From positions 32,520,501 through 32,584,500 of the forward strand of contig NC_092568.1 in assembly GCF_037975245.1 (NCBI RefSeq): a stretch of DNA of 64,000 nt, in the 5' to 3' direction. The DNA comes from Apostichopus japonicus (lineage: Eukaryota > Echinodermata > Holothuroidea > Aspidochirotida > Stichopodidae). The notes beneath the pieces are model-generated. The model was not told the origin of the DNA, did not search any database, and saw only the letters and a program-made list of their open reading frames with translations. A program made the position numbers and the translations under genes. This document shows positions 51,301-61,886 of this stretch, piece after piece; position 1 is the stretch's first letter, and each line of letters starts with the position of its first letter.

Positions 51301-52148
51301 ACAGTGAATTATTTGTGTCCCTTCATGTGGTACTCACATAACTGGGTACCCCGCTCTATCTAACTTACTTGTGAGTTGTACTGTACATTGTTAAAGCTAT
51401 ATTTGTAAGTTGCATGGTCACAGTGAATTATTTGTGTCCCTTCATGTGGTACTCACATATAATTGGGTACCCGCTCTATCTAACTTATTCAGCCTTTTAG
51501 CTAAGAGCGTGTGTATTATAGATCTACACCCTTCCAGGAGTCTCAGGATACATATTTGATGTAACATCAAAACGATCACAAGGTCACAGTCTCGATGTCA
51601 TGTGACTGGTGCTAAGAATGGATCAGTTTGATTGTTTGGCTTTCATGCCCAGGCGATGATAGCGTGGGTAAATTTTCTTAAAAGGCACCCCTCTATCTCT
51701 GACCAAGAGATCTATGCTAAATCACGACCGTTTGTCTCTTCCTTATCAAATGAATTGGAAATCGATTCATTCAGTTGATGAAACGTCAAAGTTCAATATT
51801 CAATTTCAACATTAGCGATGTGATTTCGATGAACAAAGTGGCACATTATGTTTTGGGCCTTCTTCAATCTAAAATACAGATTTGTGAAAAGGAAATCAAT
51901 TTCAATTCAAGAGCCCTTTCCCTGCATTAACCAAAACTGATCTTATGGTGTTGATTGTTTGCAAAGAAATCTGATCAAGTAGGAAAGGAATGGTGAGATA
52001 TTTGTCATATTTCCAAGCATTTATGGGATTATCCTTTGCTTGTTTCTTCAGATATAAGAAGCCGACAGATTACCGAAGAAAGAAACTCAGCTTACTGACC
52101 AATAAAACCTTGTATTTACATCTCCATCTCACTCTTCAAAGGTCATAG
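39240..52148 (+). CDS. AIDA: AIDA, axin interactor, dorsalization-associated protein, complete (325 aa, nine exons)
   Basis: AIDA binds Axin and blocks Axin-driven JNK activation, affecting dorsoventral patterning in vertebrates; it acts in the cytoplasm and at membranes. Exons are 39240-39346, 41647-41707, 42477-42530, 44068-44198, 45769-45932, 46710-46832, 48357-48479, 50889-51006 and 52052-52148, totalling 978 nt with matching phases. The helical N-terminal domain (about residues 1-115) includes DSWGLLVEAVEEYQK and IAACLELRAQTLQ. An acidic linker follows (about 125-155, DDSDEDEDD). The C-terminal Aida-type C2 domain (about 172-320) includes TLLPRIPPEAG, FFEFKHYKLKKR, STKCYAFLEMDEMKPGPLVI and LYKKPTDYRRKKL. 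The vertebrate protein is about 306 aa. The ATG has a strong context (A at -3, G at +4). Confidence 0.97.
39347..41646 (+). other. AIDA intron 1
   Basis: A 2.3-kb intron containing an ATT/TTTA-rich low-complexity region at about 40975-41175. No other feature is recognised. Confidence 0.8.
41647..41707 (+). CDS. AIDA: AIDA exon 2
   Basis: Encodes LSRQVMYEVGHSSTLTNKQK after GGTTACAG. The frame requires the donor GTTGGT at 41708; a stronger-looking GTATGT four bases further would shift the frame. Confidence 0.88.
42278..42335. repeat. (TA)n microsatellite in AIDA intron 2
   Basis: A mixed TA and TATTTATA run, about 58 bp, simple sequence only. Confidence 0.9.
42477..42530 (+). CDS. AIDA: AIDA exon 3
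   Basis: An 18-codon exon, QTLNKIAACLELRAQTLQ, between TTATAG and GTAAAC. This is a conserved helix of the N-terminal domain. Confidence 0.95.
43441..43645 (+). mobile_element. tRNA-derived SINE in AIDA intron 3
   Basis: The head (43441-43507) follows a tRNA layout: GATAGGCCAGTCCGTGGATA as A-box region, GGACTTGTAGCACAAAGG as anticodon arm and GGTTGGAATTCC as a slightly mutated B-box, then CACCAGCC. A body of about 135 bp ends in TAT-rich sequence. The degenerate B-box and lack of clean stems argue against a functional tRNA gene. Confidence 0.72.
44068..44198 (+). CDS. AIDA: AIDA exon 4
   Basis: Encodes KPQDREGISLDELKRLESSL and onward to the PVDFSINPLMTQ segment, ending AG before GTATGA. The two carried bases complete an Arg. 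Confidence 0.94.
44720..45415. repeat. Degenerate repeat block in AIDA intron 4
   Basis: Recurring phrases include GTCATACTTGGTA (twice) and CATATTAATGAGTGGGCGGGGC, with weaker versions around 45170 and 45375. A near-perfect hairpin, GGTTCCGATGC paired with GCATCGGAACC, lies at 44862-44891. It looks like an old mobile element or internally duplicated repeat; the family is unknown. Confidence 0.55.
45769..45932 (+). CDS. AIDA: AIDA exon 5 (acidic linker)
   Basis: Encodes the charged linker with DDSDEDEDDK and ends SHASIKPA plus one base before GTATTA. It is less conserved than its neighbours but in phase on both sides. Confidence 0.9.
46710..46832 (+). CDS. AIDA: AIDA exon 6 (C2 start)
   Basis: Starts the C2 domain: TLLPRIPPEAGKTNLTIRID then KLGLKDLFTYLDPFLVVLVK. 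It lies between TCAACAG and GTAAGA. Confidence 0.96.
48357..48479 (+). CDS. AIDA: AIDA exon 7
   Basis: Encodes KTGIDVTRSQDTPVSTERED then PYILFGVNVEIQKPLENLPP, within the C2 domain. The donor GTTAGT is followed by a long minisatellite. Confidence 0.95.
48530..49195. repeat. AT-rich minisatellite in AIDA intron 7, about 19-20 units
   Basis: Units of about 25-36 bp combine ATTATCACATTTAAATGTTA with CATTGTCATGTTAAC. The core CACATTTAAATGT is nearly palindromic, so units could form small hairpins. Length variants differ by loss of the TTAAC part. Confidence 0.93.
50350..50493 (-). repeat. Dispersed structured repeat, copy 2, with 12-bp TSD
   Basis: Homologous to 37115-37270, sharing TTTTTAAGAAA, CCTGGGCACGAAAA, ACGACTGATCCGC and CCTCGAAAGGGAACAGATAC. 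It is flanked by identical CTACACAACACT at 50338-50349 and 50494-50505. A 12-bp TSD suggests LINE-mediated retroposition. This copy lacks the longer U2-like head of copy 1. Confidence 0.75.
50889..51006 (+). CDS. AIDA: AIDA exon 8
   Basis: Encodes SAIFFEFKHYKLKKRAISTK then CYAFLEMDEMKPGPLVIE. The exon ends CT at a GTGAGT donor that begins a tandem array. Confidence 0.97.
51007..51490 (+). repeat. Tandem array beginning at the AIDA exon 8 splice donor, 4 x about 121 bp
   Basis: Units start at 51007, 51127, 51252 and 51371, each opening with GTGAGTTGT(T/A)CTGTACATT and containing GTGTCCCTTCATGTGGTACT and GGGTACCC. The first unit's GTGAGT is the functional donor of exon 8, so three further donor-like copies lie downstream. 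Confidence 0.93.
52052..52148 (+). CDS. AIDA: AIDA exon 9 and stop
   Basis: One base completes Leu, then YKKPTDYRRKKLSLLTNKTL and YLHLHLTLQRS before TAG at 52146-52148. It matches the conserved AIDA C-terminus closely. Confidence 0.97.
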
Positions 52149-54298
52149 GTGAAGTCTTATCTAATCCCTACACCCCATCCCCACCAATTATCCACCTTGA
52201 AATCCATCAAGTATTAATGTATTGTAGACAAAAATTCATGTATTTTCATAACATTCTTTTATGTGTCCTTTGAAAATTATGTATGTTCATTTTATATTTA
52301 TCATTTTTTAAATGCTACAGTCTCTTTGGTAAATGACGTTCTTACCTTGCGAACCATTTGCAAAAGAAATTTAGCCTGAGATTTTATGTGTTTGAGAATG
52401 TTTGGATCATTCAAGTAACATCTTTGATATTTTATGCTACAATTTTTTTTTAAAGTCCTTGTGCTTTCTTCATAAAAGTATTGCAAATATTATTTGCAAG
52501 TTATGTTTAAACCATTTAAGTAATAGTCGGGCCTCCAAATCAGCAGGCACAATTCGACCCCGGCCATTGTGAGTATTCTTGGTTGCGTATGATAGCGGTG
52601 TAAGTATTCTTGAGTGAGGACAACAGTCTTATATTGTCCAGTAGTTATGATAGTCCTGTGAGTGGATATATCAAGTTAGGGAATATAACCTTTCATACCG
52701 TATTGGTAAGTTGTTAAGGCAAGAGAAAAAAACAGGAAGGAGGGATCCAGCAAAATTGAGAAAACCCTTGCCTCACATTTTATGGAAAAACATTGTATGT
52801 AGGTTTTGTATTCATTATAGTACACATTGGTATCTTTCAAAAGTTATAAATGCTCGCTTTCATGGTTGAACCAATGAGAAAGTGGTTCTGTGCAGTTACA
52901 AGTATGTTACAATCATTGGTACGTAACAGATTATGGCCTATGGTAAGATGTTTCTCTTTTGGTATAAAGATTCATCTTATACCATGTAAAGACCTCAACA
53001 ATTAATTTTATTTATTTTTTTTTTGTAATTTGACTGAAAAGTTTAGTGGTTGCATTTGTTTCTTATTTTTCAAGTCAAAAAGCAGTTTTACCAAAATTTA
53101 AGTGTTTTTAGTACTTTGAAAGGTCATTGGGGAACTGGTTGTTAAACATAACACAAAATCAGTTTTGCTGATGAACTGCTCAGCCACTGTCACATTACTC
53201 TCCACTGCTACAAATATGAAAAAAATAATATAAATATGTCACCAATATATGGCTCTCGTAGATGGTACTACCCATTAACAGGCTCATGTATAAATCCAAT
53301 CTTTGTGTTAATACAATAATTTACTAATTAAAAACATGTGCAGCTCTTTGTTTCTTCTTTTTTAATTTTTATCCTTGAATTGTTATAAATGCTGCTGCTA
53401 AATATTTAAGTACGGATATGTTATCGTGAGCAACTCACCTTGTAAGTGTGGTAAATTTAGTAACTGTAGAGGTTTTTATTAAAACAAATTAAATTGATCA
53501 CTGGTTTTACTGTTTGTTTGCTGCTTTAATTAAGTGCCTGTCTGGTTTCTGCAGCTGTAATATGTATTGTTTTATATAATATGTAATAATAAAATATGTA
53601 TTGTTTTAATATGTATTGTAACATGTATAAGTTTTATGATTGTGAACCGTAGTCATTTACAATTGTGATGATTGAGATCTGTATTCTGTATGAGATATGT
53701 ATTTTGAATTAACCTATCTTTACTGCATATTTGTATTTCCTTATAGAGGTGAAAGGTAGTGAAATGTATATTTGTATTTCTTAATAGAGGTGGAGGGTAG
53801 CACCGTGATACAAGTAAAATAGAATCCCTTTGCATTCAGTCTGAGTCATGAATCCAAATGCATCCTTAAAACATAACAATGTTAGATATATACTGCCCTC
53901 GCATTGCTGCCTTAGACCAATCCACCATTGCTTAACCTATGCCACTATATCCCACCTTGAACACAACACATTTTACCCAGTGCAAGCTTGGTGACATCTG
54001 GACAATAAATATGTCGCCAGTGGGATGAATAACTTGTTAAACTACTCTATATTTCACAATGTTTATAATCCAGCAGACTTTATGTCTCGTGGAACAAGCA
54101 AGCACCATTGTTTCTCACCCAACCCTGATACAAAGATTCCAGGTACAATATACTGATTTATATCATATTTGTATTTTGTCATTGCTACAAAGCACCGTAA
54201 AGTGGACCTATAAAGGATTTCTTCTTGTTGACAGACAAAATGTTTTCTTTATATGTTGTTACCGAGAAAAGAAAAGAAATATTTGTTTTAAGCATAGT
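52149..54298. other. AIDA 3' UTR and flank
   Basis: AT-rich sequence with candidate AATAAA signals at 53588-53593 and 54004-54009. No gene is seen. Confidence 0.45.
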
Positions 54299-55040
54299 GC
54301 CTGTGATACCTTGATTTGGTAGTCCCTTACCAGTTACTTTTTTATGTTGAACATTTTTAATTACTAATAAGGTGTAATTAATATATGCCTTCATTTTTAG
54401 CAAAGTGAATTAAATGAGTACTTATGAGCTAGCCTGGTTTTACTTTCTCTGGATGTCTACTAGTATGAGAATTATAGTTGTATTAAAAAGTCTTAACCCT
54501 TTAACCCTTATATTGTAACCCACCCCCTCCCCCACCACTGAAACAAACACTCTCCCTGTGATACCTTGATTTGGTTCCTTATAAGCTACTTTATGTTGAC
54601 CTTTTTTAATTTACTAAGAATGTGAAATTAATATGCTTCATTTTTAGCAGAGTATTATTAAATGAGTACTAATGAAATCTGGTTCTACTTTCTCCTGATT
54701 CTATTCCTAGTACTACAACAATTGTGTTAGAAAGATTCAACACTACTCCCGAAAATGTTACAAATTTTAGAAATGGATACAATCAGCCTAAAGTTTTAAA
54801 ACCTCCTGCCCTCCCCCCCCCCCCCCAAATCCCCTCTTTCCAGGTGTCAGAGTGAAATGTATACAGTAATACTTATTAATCTCTGGAAAAAAATACTAAA
54901 ATGTTACAAATTGTAGAAATGGATACAATCAGCCTAAAGTTTTTAAACCTCTCTACCTCCCTCACCCCCCCCCCCCTTTCCAGGTGTCACAGTTTAAATG
55001 TATACAATAATTCTTATTAATTTCTGGGAATAAAATACTT
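54299..55040. repeat. Two adjacent local duplications
   Basis: About 155 bp starting CCTGTGATACCTTGATTTGG at 54299 recurs at about 54556. About 140 bp starting GTTACAAATT(T/G)TAGAAATGG at 54758 recurs at about 54902. Copies are roughly 80-90% alike by eye. Confidence 0.85.
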
Positions 55041-55054
55041 GTTGGCCACTTGGG

Positions 55055-55724
55055 CAGGGCCGTCTTAAGAGATTACCGGGCCCTAGGCCCGGCAATGGAG
55101 CGGGGCCCCTCAATCAAGTGAGTCCGAAAAAAGTTGCGTGAAAAATTGACATCCTTGACAATCGCTCAAGCATAGACATGCCTGCATTTACCACCCCTCC
55201 CTATGTCGCCCATAAAGCATAAAACTTTAGCTGAATAACATACGTGATATATCTAAAAGCTGAAATACATTCTAGAAGAGTAATCTTCCAGTTGCACTCC
55301 ATCCCTTCCCTAACAATACTGGACTCACCATTTGTAACACCCTTGTGTTGAGTCTTTCAACTGAGGAAACTAACGGAACTTGCGGCATTTCTTGATCGTA
55401 AACTGTTGTATGATTGGCTGAAAGTCAATCTTTTTGAGGATGTCGCTTTCTATGCACATGGGAGAGAGCCTATGAAGTCCGAGTTGTCTGGTGTTGTAAG
55501 CCTTCGGGGCATTGTATATTCCAGGGTTGCCAACTCAGATTCGAATATTTAATGTCAAACTCTCAAGTGTTTCACCAACTCTCGTCACAAGTTGACAAGT
55601 ATCGAATTCAATCAGGCATAATGGCCTATTCAATAAGTTTTCCTCCCAGATTAAGACATGGGGTTACTACGATTGCGGGGCCCTGGGCCAGGGCCCAGTG
55701 GGCCCATGCGTTAAGACGGCCCTG
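55055..55724. mobile_element. hAT-type MITE, 670 bp, perfect TIR and TSD
   Basis: CAGGGCCGTCTTAA at the left is the exact reverse complement of the right terminus TTAAGACGGCCCTG. Identical CACTTGGG flanks lie at 55047-55054 and 55725-55732. Subterminal GGGCCC-rich segments are also inverted. No transposase is encoded. Confidence 0.95.
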
Positions 55725-55732
55725 CACTTGGG

Positions 55733-57205
55733 GGAGGGGGGGGAGTAGAAACCCAAACTGTTTCTCTTGGAAACACATGACACTCTTCACTATTTGGTAA
55801 GTTAACTTTGGGAATTCATTTGGAAATTATATATGGGAAGTTCAAGGCTGGTAATCATATCTACAACTACCATTTGAGACATAATTTAGCATGGTAACTT
55901 TTAATGATCATAGGCCGACCCCATGTTCCACAAATTAATAACTATAATCCTATTTTAGCATGGTCACTTTAAATGATCAATGGTTGACCTCATGATTCAC
56001 AAATTATTCTCTTCACCTTAGAATGCAAAAAAAAGACACAGACCAAATTTTATTTTGTCACTTACAAATTCTTTTAATTTGGAATGCTTTTAAAACAAAC
56101 TTATTTCTGTTCATTTCTATACAACACAGAAAACATTCCATTACATTCTCACAAATACCCTTACAAAATATTTAAGTGAGTACTCCAAACTTAAAGACCT
56201 TTTAAAGCTCATTGAAGCTACAAATACTATCTTAAATGAAATGATGCAAGACCATAACTTATTATAGTTATAGTATAAGACTATTGTTATAGTATAAGAC
56301 CATAGCTTACGATAGTTATAGTATAAGACTATAGCTTACTATATTTATAGTATAGGACTATGGCTTACGGTTCTTAGCAGACTATAGTTGCTTGTCCCAC
56401 ACAAGGCTTACTTCATGAGTTGAATTGTGTTGGGTTTGCAACATTCTGAATAAGTAAATCTGCAAACAACTCTCAAAGTAAAAACAATTGGCTGCTGAAA
56501 GGAATTCTAGAATTAGTAACTGTGAAATCTGATACAGCAATACTTCTGCATAGTTAATTACCTAATTGTCTTAAACTCCTTGTAAGATTTTAGTGGAATA
56601 AAGTAACAGTTGTGCAGCAGTGCGTCTTACGGTAACATACATCTCCTTAATTGGTCAGAGTGTGACTGAATCAACGCACACAGCAGCTTTTACAGATGGC
56701 ATTTCAAAACAAACAAAATAATGATGTGCATTAGAAGTATAGTTTATTGTCATTTACAATTTTCAACTTGCTCATGACAAATTATAAAGTTTCTTCCTTT
56801 GGGGTCTTTCATTTCACAACCTTTGTGAGGGAAAAGTTCTGTTATAAAGTCACCTTCCATTGTACAGGAGCTACGTGGCACCATTTCCAACCATCGCAAA
56901 GCACAACGTCTTTGTTATACTCATCGTAGCAACCACTTTGTGGTGCAATCTAGAAAGAGCTTGCTCTACGTTGGGGTCAACTTTCAGCTGCTACTAAATA
57001 CAGAGGCTGAATGTCAATAGCATCGCTAACCTGTCTAAATATTTCAAGTGGTAAATTTGAGATCCATTTCAATTTGATCATCACCAATCCATTCAAGTCT
57101 AGTTAGTTGAGTCGCTAGACAGTTTTAAATCAAGATTACGAGGTATTTGAAATGACTTCAGTCAATGCATTAATATTGTCGATGATGGACATCATTCATC
57201 TAGCG
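55733..57205. other. Intergenic and RBM25 3' UTR
   Basis: AT-rich sequence with a tandem block of about 35-bp units (TTATAGTATAAGACTATAGC) at about 56255-56365. The part to the right of 56743 is probably RBM25 3' UTR. Confidence 0.55.
56743..56748 (-). terminator. Candidate RBM25 polyadenylation signal
   Basis: AATAAA on the coding strand about 460 bases past the RBM25 stop. It is the nearest exact signal I found downstream of the stop. Confidence 0.45.
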
Positions 57206-57298
57206 TCATTTCACCAGGCCATGTTTCTTCGCCTCCACCTCGTATATAAGAAGCCTCCACATCTTCACCACAAACACCTCCGCCTCCTCGTCCAGTAC
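57206..57298 (-). CDS. RBM25: RBM25 last coding exon
   Basis: Encodes VLDEEAEVFVVKMWRLLIYE then VEAKKHGLVK and TGA at 57206-57208. It is nearly the textbook end of RBM25. Confidence 0.97.
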   Translation of the reverse strand, partial: VLDEEAEVFVVKMWRLLIYEVEAKKHGLVK

Positions 57299-60200
57299 CT
57301 TCAAAACAAAGGGACAGCAAATTTAATTAATAAATAGACCAAACAACTCAGAAATCTATCATTGATGTCCTAACAAATACAAGGTTTCAATCAAAAGCTT
57401 GTAGAAAGATGTTTTTGATTTTTCCTTTTCTGTTGTTGTTACAAGATCAATAAAATAGCCTGGATGGAGAAATTAACTAAACACAATTAATTTTGAATAG
57501 AATTTTCAATGTCACAATTTTAAGTTAAAAACTAGTTTAAATAAAGAGAAATGCAGATTATTAGAAGATTACTTCAAACTAGGACTGTCAAAGAAAATTA
57601 TTTCATTTGAGGAATCTCAGTCAACCAAATCATGTATCATCCAGTGGATGGCTAACATTGACTTACCATTGTGATATCATTTAATATGCTCTCTGGACCA
57701 CTGTGCTCTAAAAGCTTTGTACAAATGAAGTCTGTTAGAGTTGGCTCTTCCTCTCCGATGTACTCTACTATCTTCTTGTTAATCCAAGGCCGGATTCTTC
57801 TTTCCATCAAGTTCTGAAATGGAAAAAAAAAAAATCCATAACGTACAGTGACAACTTATCAGCAGCACTTTTATAACTATGGGTTGGTTTCTAGGTAACA
57901 CAAGACAATCACTTGAAGCAGCCAAAAACTAATGCTCAAAAACAAAGGAAGGAAACATGTTCCCTGTAGAAGTGGATCATGACAGGAAGATATACATAGA
58001 AATGCAAACGAAGATAAACAAACAAACGTTTAATAAACAGGTTGTCACAAAAACAGAGCTTGGAAAACTCATCGAAAGAGCAAACACAAAGCTTGGAAAC
58101 TCATTGGAAACGCTAAGTCCCATTGTGACAACTAAAATTTTATCTGGAGTATGAGTTGTAAAAATGGATTATAAAAGTGGGACTGTGATTTGGTATGCAT
58201 TGTACTACGGCTTCAGACTGTCACCCTCGGCAATAGGATGAGTTGATAAGGGTCGCCACCACCAACATCAGCATTGAACAGCCCGATCGTAAAATACACA
58301 GCCGTAGTATTCTGTGGTTCACTCTTTCAAATTTCTTTCTTACCAATACTTTCACTACTCTTTCAAAAATCTTTTGAATGAGAGAAATTTCTTTACTTTT
58401 TCGTTTGTAAGCAGAAGTTAAAAACAACACCTTCCTACAGTCGACAGCTAAGATTGCATTTGCTCCTACATTGATGCCGATACAGACAGAGGAGGCAAGT
58501 AAATTTCACTTACATTGTCAACGACCGACCAATCCAGTTGGTAGGCGAACAATTCTTTCTTCTCTGTCGGTATCTTTTCGATCAGACTCTTGATGGATTT
58601 CCTCTTCTCTTCTGCGACATTTGAGACGACCTTTGTCTCCTTGGCGACGCTGCTCACGGCCTTCATCTCTTCCTCTGAATAATCGATCGGGACGAGTTTT
58701 CTCTTCTTTGGACCGTGATCGCCCCCGTCTTCGTCCTGGTTGAATACTTGCTCCACCGTTAGCTTCTTCTTTCGTTTGCCTTTACCATTACTTGAGACAT
58801 TCGGACTGGAAGACGATCCTTTGATATAAAAAAGAAGGAGGAACAAATTGAGATTTTTAACCATGGGACACTAGACAAATTATGGATGTCAGACATTTGA
58901 CCTGTAATAAAATAAAAAACTAGAACACTGCTGATATTGTAAGCTCAACTGACTGTAGCTTAGAGTGACGTGTATCACCTATCGTGGGTCACATTCTATG
59001 AAATAAACTCACTTTTATTTTCTTCAAAAAAACTCTCCTCAGCTAAATCATGGACGCTTGTCAGCAAATCCCACCCCACTCCATTGACAGAGGAACTTTT
59101 CAAACATTTGGGCAAATCTCCACTCGAAGTTTGGAATGACCCTCGATCTGATTGCACACTTTCTCACATTACAACAAACATGTCACATTACCAAAATGAT
59201 CCAATATATTCATAAAAATTTCACATTTATTATCATTTCATGTATGTACATCATATCACTGAAGACAGTTAATTTAGAAAAGGATATAAAAATACATATA
59301 AACAAAGAAAAGAAGAGATGGTATCCAAGGATGCTATGACCCATCGCCAATATTGTCTGTTTACATATTGAGAGTCTGTGCTCTCTTTTCTGCTAAAATG
59401 ACATCTTCAACTTACCAAGTTTAAGTCCACTGAATCCCATACCCCTCTTGGTTTCTTTAGGAGCCTCTTCCGGTTCAGGTATTGGTTGTTCGGGGATAAT
59501 CTCCTTGGGAGCAGAAACAAAACCAAAATAGCATATCTTTAAGATCAGTTCGTTTAGCTTCATATAAACTATGTAATGATCAAAGAAGTATTTGTTCATG
59601 TGTCGATGGTGTTGCCAAACTATCAGACGAAATGAAAATTCAGTGAAGGGACACGCCGTCCTTTGGAAGAAACTGACACACATTTTTTACCTGACATATC
59701 TGACAATACAAACAACTCTTAAGGACTTTTTAACTCATTACTTTTCATTTTAAGACAGATAATACTCTTCGTTATGAGGAGTTTAATTTGCATTAGTAGA
59801 TCACTTCTATTTAAGTAGTATTCAACTACCAAAAAAAAAAACAATATCCTGTTCCAAATCAGAAATAACAATGAAAATTAATAAATTTAACATACTCTTG
59901 ACATTGTCTAATTTTTGACCGACACCTTTTCAAGCAAAGACGCTATAATTCGCTTCACTGTATTGTGAAACATCATAAAGCAAAATAGCTCAGAAAACAC
60001 ATTTGACTCTTCTTAGGCCAACAGTTACAAAACTTAACTATTTATTTACATCTTAATCACAAACTCCACGCAAACTTCCGTCCGCATTTTAACCCTACCC
60101 CCCTAGTTACGTCTTTTCCCTCTTTTCTTCATTGTTGTGAAAAAATGTAATCCATCTCACCTCCTGGACTTCTGCAAAAGCTGGTTTCAGGTTATGATGG

Positions 60201-61199
60201 GTGGGTGGTTTCTCCTCCTCTGGTGGTTCCAGTTCCACCATTTCTTCCTCCTCCTCCTCTTCCTCCGGTTCCTCTTCCTCCTCCTCCTCTACCTCTTCTG
60301 GTGGTTCATCTATCTGACCGTCATCCTCTACCTCAATTGTTTCTTCCTTCGGTTGTTCTTTTGCCTGGCTCAGTAACTTTGCTAAATCTACATTTTCCAA
60401 TCTTCTTTGTTTGTGACCATCTCTCTCCTGCTCCAACTGTGAAACGTAAAAGAGAGATGATTCGATTCTCTACGTCGTTTTCATCACAGAAATATTTCAA
60501 CTTTGCATTTGGACTAAACCGGGCTAACTCCAACAGCGATATTCTTTGGTTGACTTCAAAGCTCATCTCTTTGTAGCAAGAGAAATGCAATCATTTTAAT
60601 GAAATATTCAATTAACTTTTTTTCCATCAAAGCGTTTATAGTGTGTAGCTCGAAGCCCAAGAAAAAAAAAACCAAGCAATCCCATTCAGCAATCCCGAAC
60701 AGTGTGATAAAGCTGTTAACAATATATAGCTAACCTCAAACAGATAAAGAACAATTTAATCTACAAAGACTAGGCTTCTGATGTTACTACGCAAAAACGA
60801 GCACTTAAAGAGGTCTGATAGGGGCATTTCTACCGCAGACTGCATTGGAATCTTACGAAAAACCTTGTCCGTCTGGAGAACCATGACATCACACCTTAAA
60901 ATAACTTGACAGCCCAATGATTTGACTAATATGTTTCAAAACCTTGCAGAAAGAGCTGTTTCTAGTTTGGATCAGTTTATGACAAATAACTTTATCTAAT
61001 GACACAATGATTATGGATTTGTTAATGTTTAACAGCAAATTAACTGACCCTTGCAAGTTCTTCGTCTAAATTTTCTGATCCTTCTTCCTTTAATCTTCTC
61101 TTAATTTCATGGATCTCCTCTGCCTCTCTCCTCCTGTCCCTCATATCCGCTTCCATCTCCTTTTCTCTGTCCTCTCTCCTCTTCTCAAGAGCTGCTCCT
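57206..61199 (-). CDS. RBM25: RBM25, C-terminal six coding exons with PWI domain; 5' part off window
   Basis: RBM25 is a nuclear U1-associated splicing regulator with an RRM, an Arg/Glu-rich middle and a C-terminal PWI domain that binds nucleic acid. Exons on the minus strand are 61199-61049, 60436-60161, 59503-59416, 58818-58514, 57813-57667 and 57298-57206. They give about 352 residues in phase. Visible parts are the Arg/Glu coil (LEKRREDREKEMEADMRDRR), a poly-Glu segment, a basic KRKKK stretch, KKRKLVPIDYSEEE, then the PWI domain from KSIKSLIEKIPTEKKELFAY through RIRPWINKKIVEYIGEEEP to KMWRLLIYEVEAKKHGLVK. The RRM-encoding exons must lie right of the window. Confidence 0.95.
57667..57813 (-). 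CDS. RBM25: RBM25 exon, PWI core
   Basis: Forty-nine codons, NLMERRIRPWINKKIVEYIG then EEEPTLTDFICTKLLEHSGP and ESILNDITM. It includes the Pro-Trp-Ile tripeptide that names the domain. Confidence 0.97.
58514..58818 (-). CDS. RBM25: RBM25 exon, basic region and PWI start
   Basis: Encodes SSSSPNVSSNGKGKRKKKL, then KKRKLVPIDY, and enters the PWI domain at SIKSLIEKIPTEKKELFAYQ, ending DWSVVDN before GTAAGT. Confidence 0.95.
59416..59503 (-). CDS. RBM25: RBM25 exon
   Basis: Encodes EIIPEQPIPEPEEAPKETKR then GMGFSGLKL and one base of Gly before GTAAGT. The FSGLKLG motif resembles the FGLKLG-type segment of the family. Confidence 0.9.
60161..60436 (-). CDS. RBM25: RBM25 exon, poly-Glu
   Basis: Ninety-two codons from LEQERDGHKQRRLENVDLAK through a Glu tract to HHNLKPAFAEVQE, between TTTCACAG and GTGAGA. 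The length of the Glu tract may vary, since it is an imperfect trinucleotide run. Confidence 0.9.
61049..61199 (-). CDS. RBM25: RBM25 exon, Arg/Glu-rich
   Basis: After a TCTTGCAG acceptor it encodes GAALEKRREDREKEMEADMR and 30 more charged residues. The donor is GTCAGT, a less common form. Confidence 0.88.
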
Positions 61200-61344
61200 C
61201 TGCAAGACGGGAACAGAACACATGAAGTAGCTTGCAATATGCATGTAATGAAATGGGCGGTGTTTAGTACACCAATCAATAGACACCAAGAAGAAGTACC
61301 TTTTACACTTCCTAAGAATTACTGAATGTTTTGTCCTTGCCCCT

Positions 61345-61380
61345 CTCATATATATCTATATCTATCTATATCTATCTATC

Positions 61381-61442
<62 letters not shown>

Positions 61443-61585
61443 AATATATATATATATAATTGAAATTGTAAGTGAGTTTGAAAATCCAGAACAGTGGAAA
61501 AACTTCCAGCTGCCACCGGGATTCGAACCCAGGCCTCCCGCTTTATATGCGGACACCCTAACCAACTAGACTATGGTTGTATACG
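61345..61585 (-). mobile_element. tRNA-derived SINE with (TA)n tail
   Basis: On the minus strand an A-box-like TAGTCTAGTTGG (61573-61562) and a perfect B-box GGTTCGAATCC (61529-61519) have normal tRNA spacing. The anticodon arm CCGC-ATATAAA-GCGG pairs, but the D-stem and acceptor stem do not. A short tail then runs into TA and TATC repeats (about 61345-61460). It is better called a SINE or tRNA pseudogene than a tRNA gene. Confidence 0.72.
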
Positions 61586-61886
61586 GTTGTATGTCCTGAG
61601 GTTCAAAATATATTACTGGGGGTGGGGGGTGTCGTTCTTTTTGTGTTTTGTATATTGCTATTATATACTGTAATATTTTGTTCTAATACTTTAATTATTG
61701 GGAGCCGGGCACTTAATGAAGCCTGAGAGAGTTTATTATTCTATTTACGTCACATCATGTCTCTTTTATCACTCTCTCTTCTTACCCTCTGATTATTGTA
61801 TATATTAAATGCATTATGTGAGAAACAAAAAAATGATGTGAAATATATCAATATATATCTACATATATATGTGGGCAGGGTCAAGC

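Noticed and set aside
61505-61585. tRNA gene
   Set aside because: A- and B-boxes are present but the D-stem and acceptor stem do not pair, and a SINE-like tail follows.
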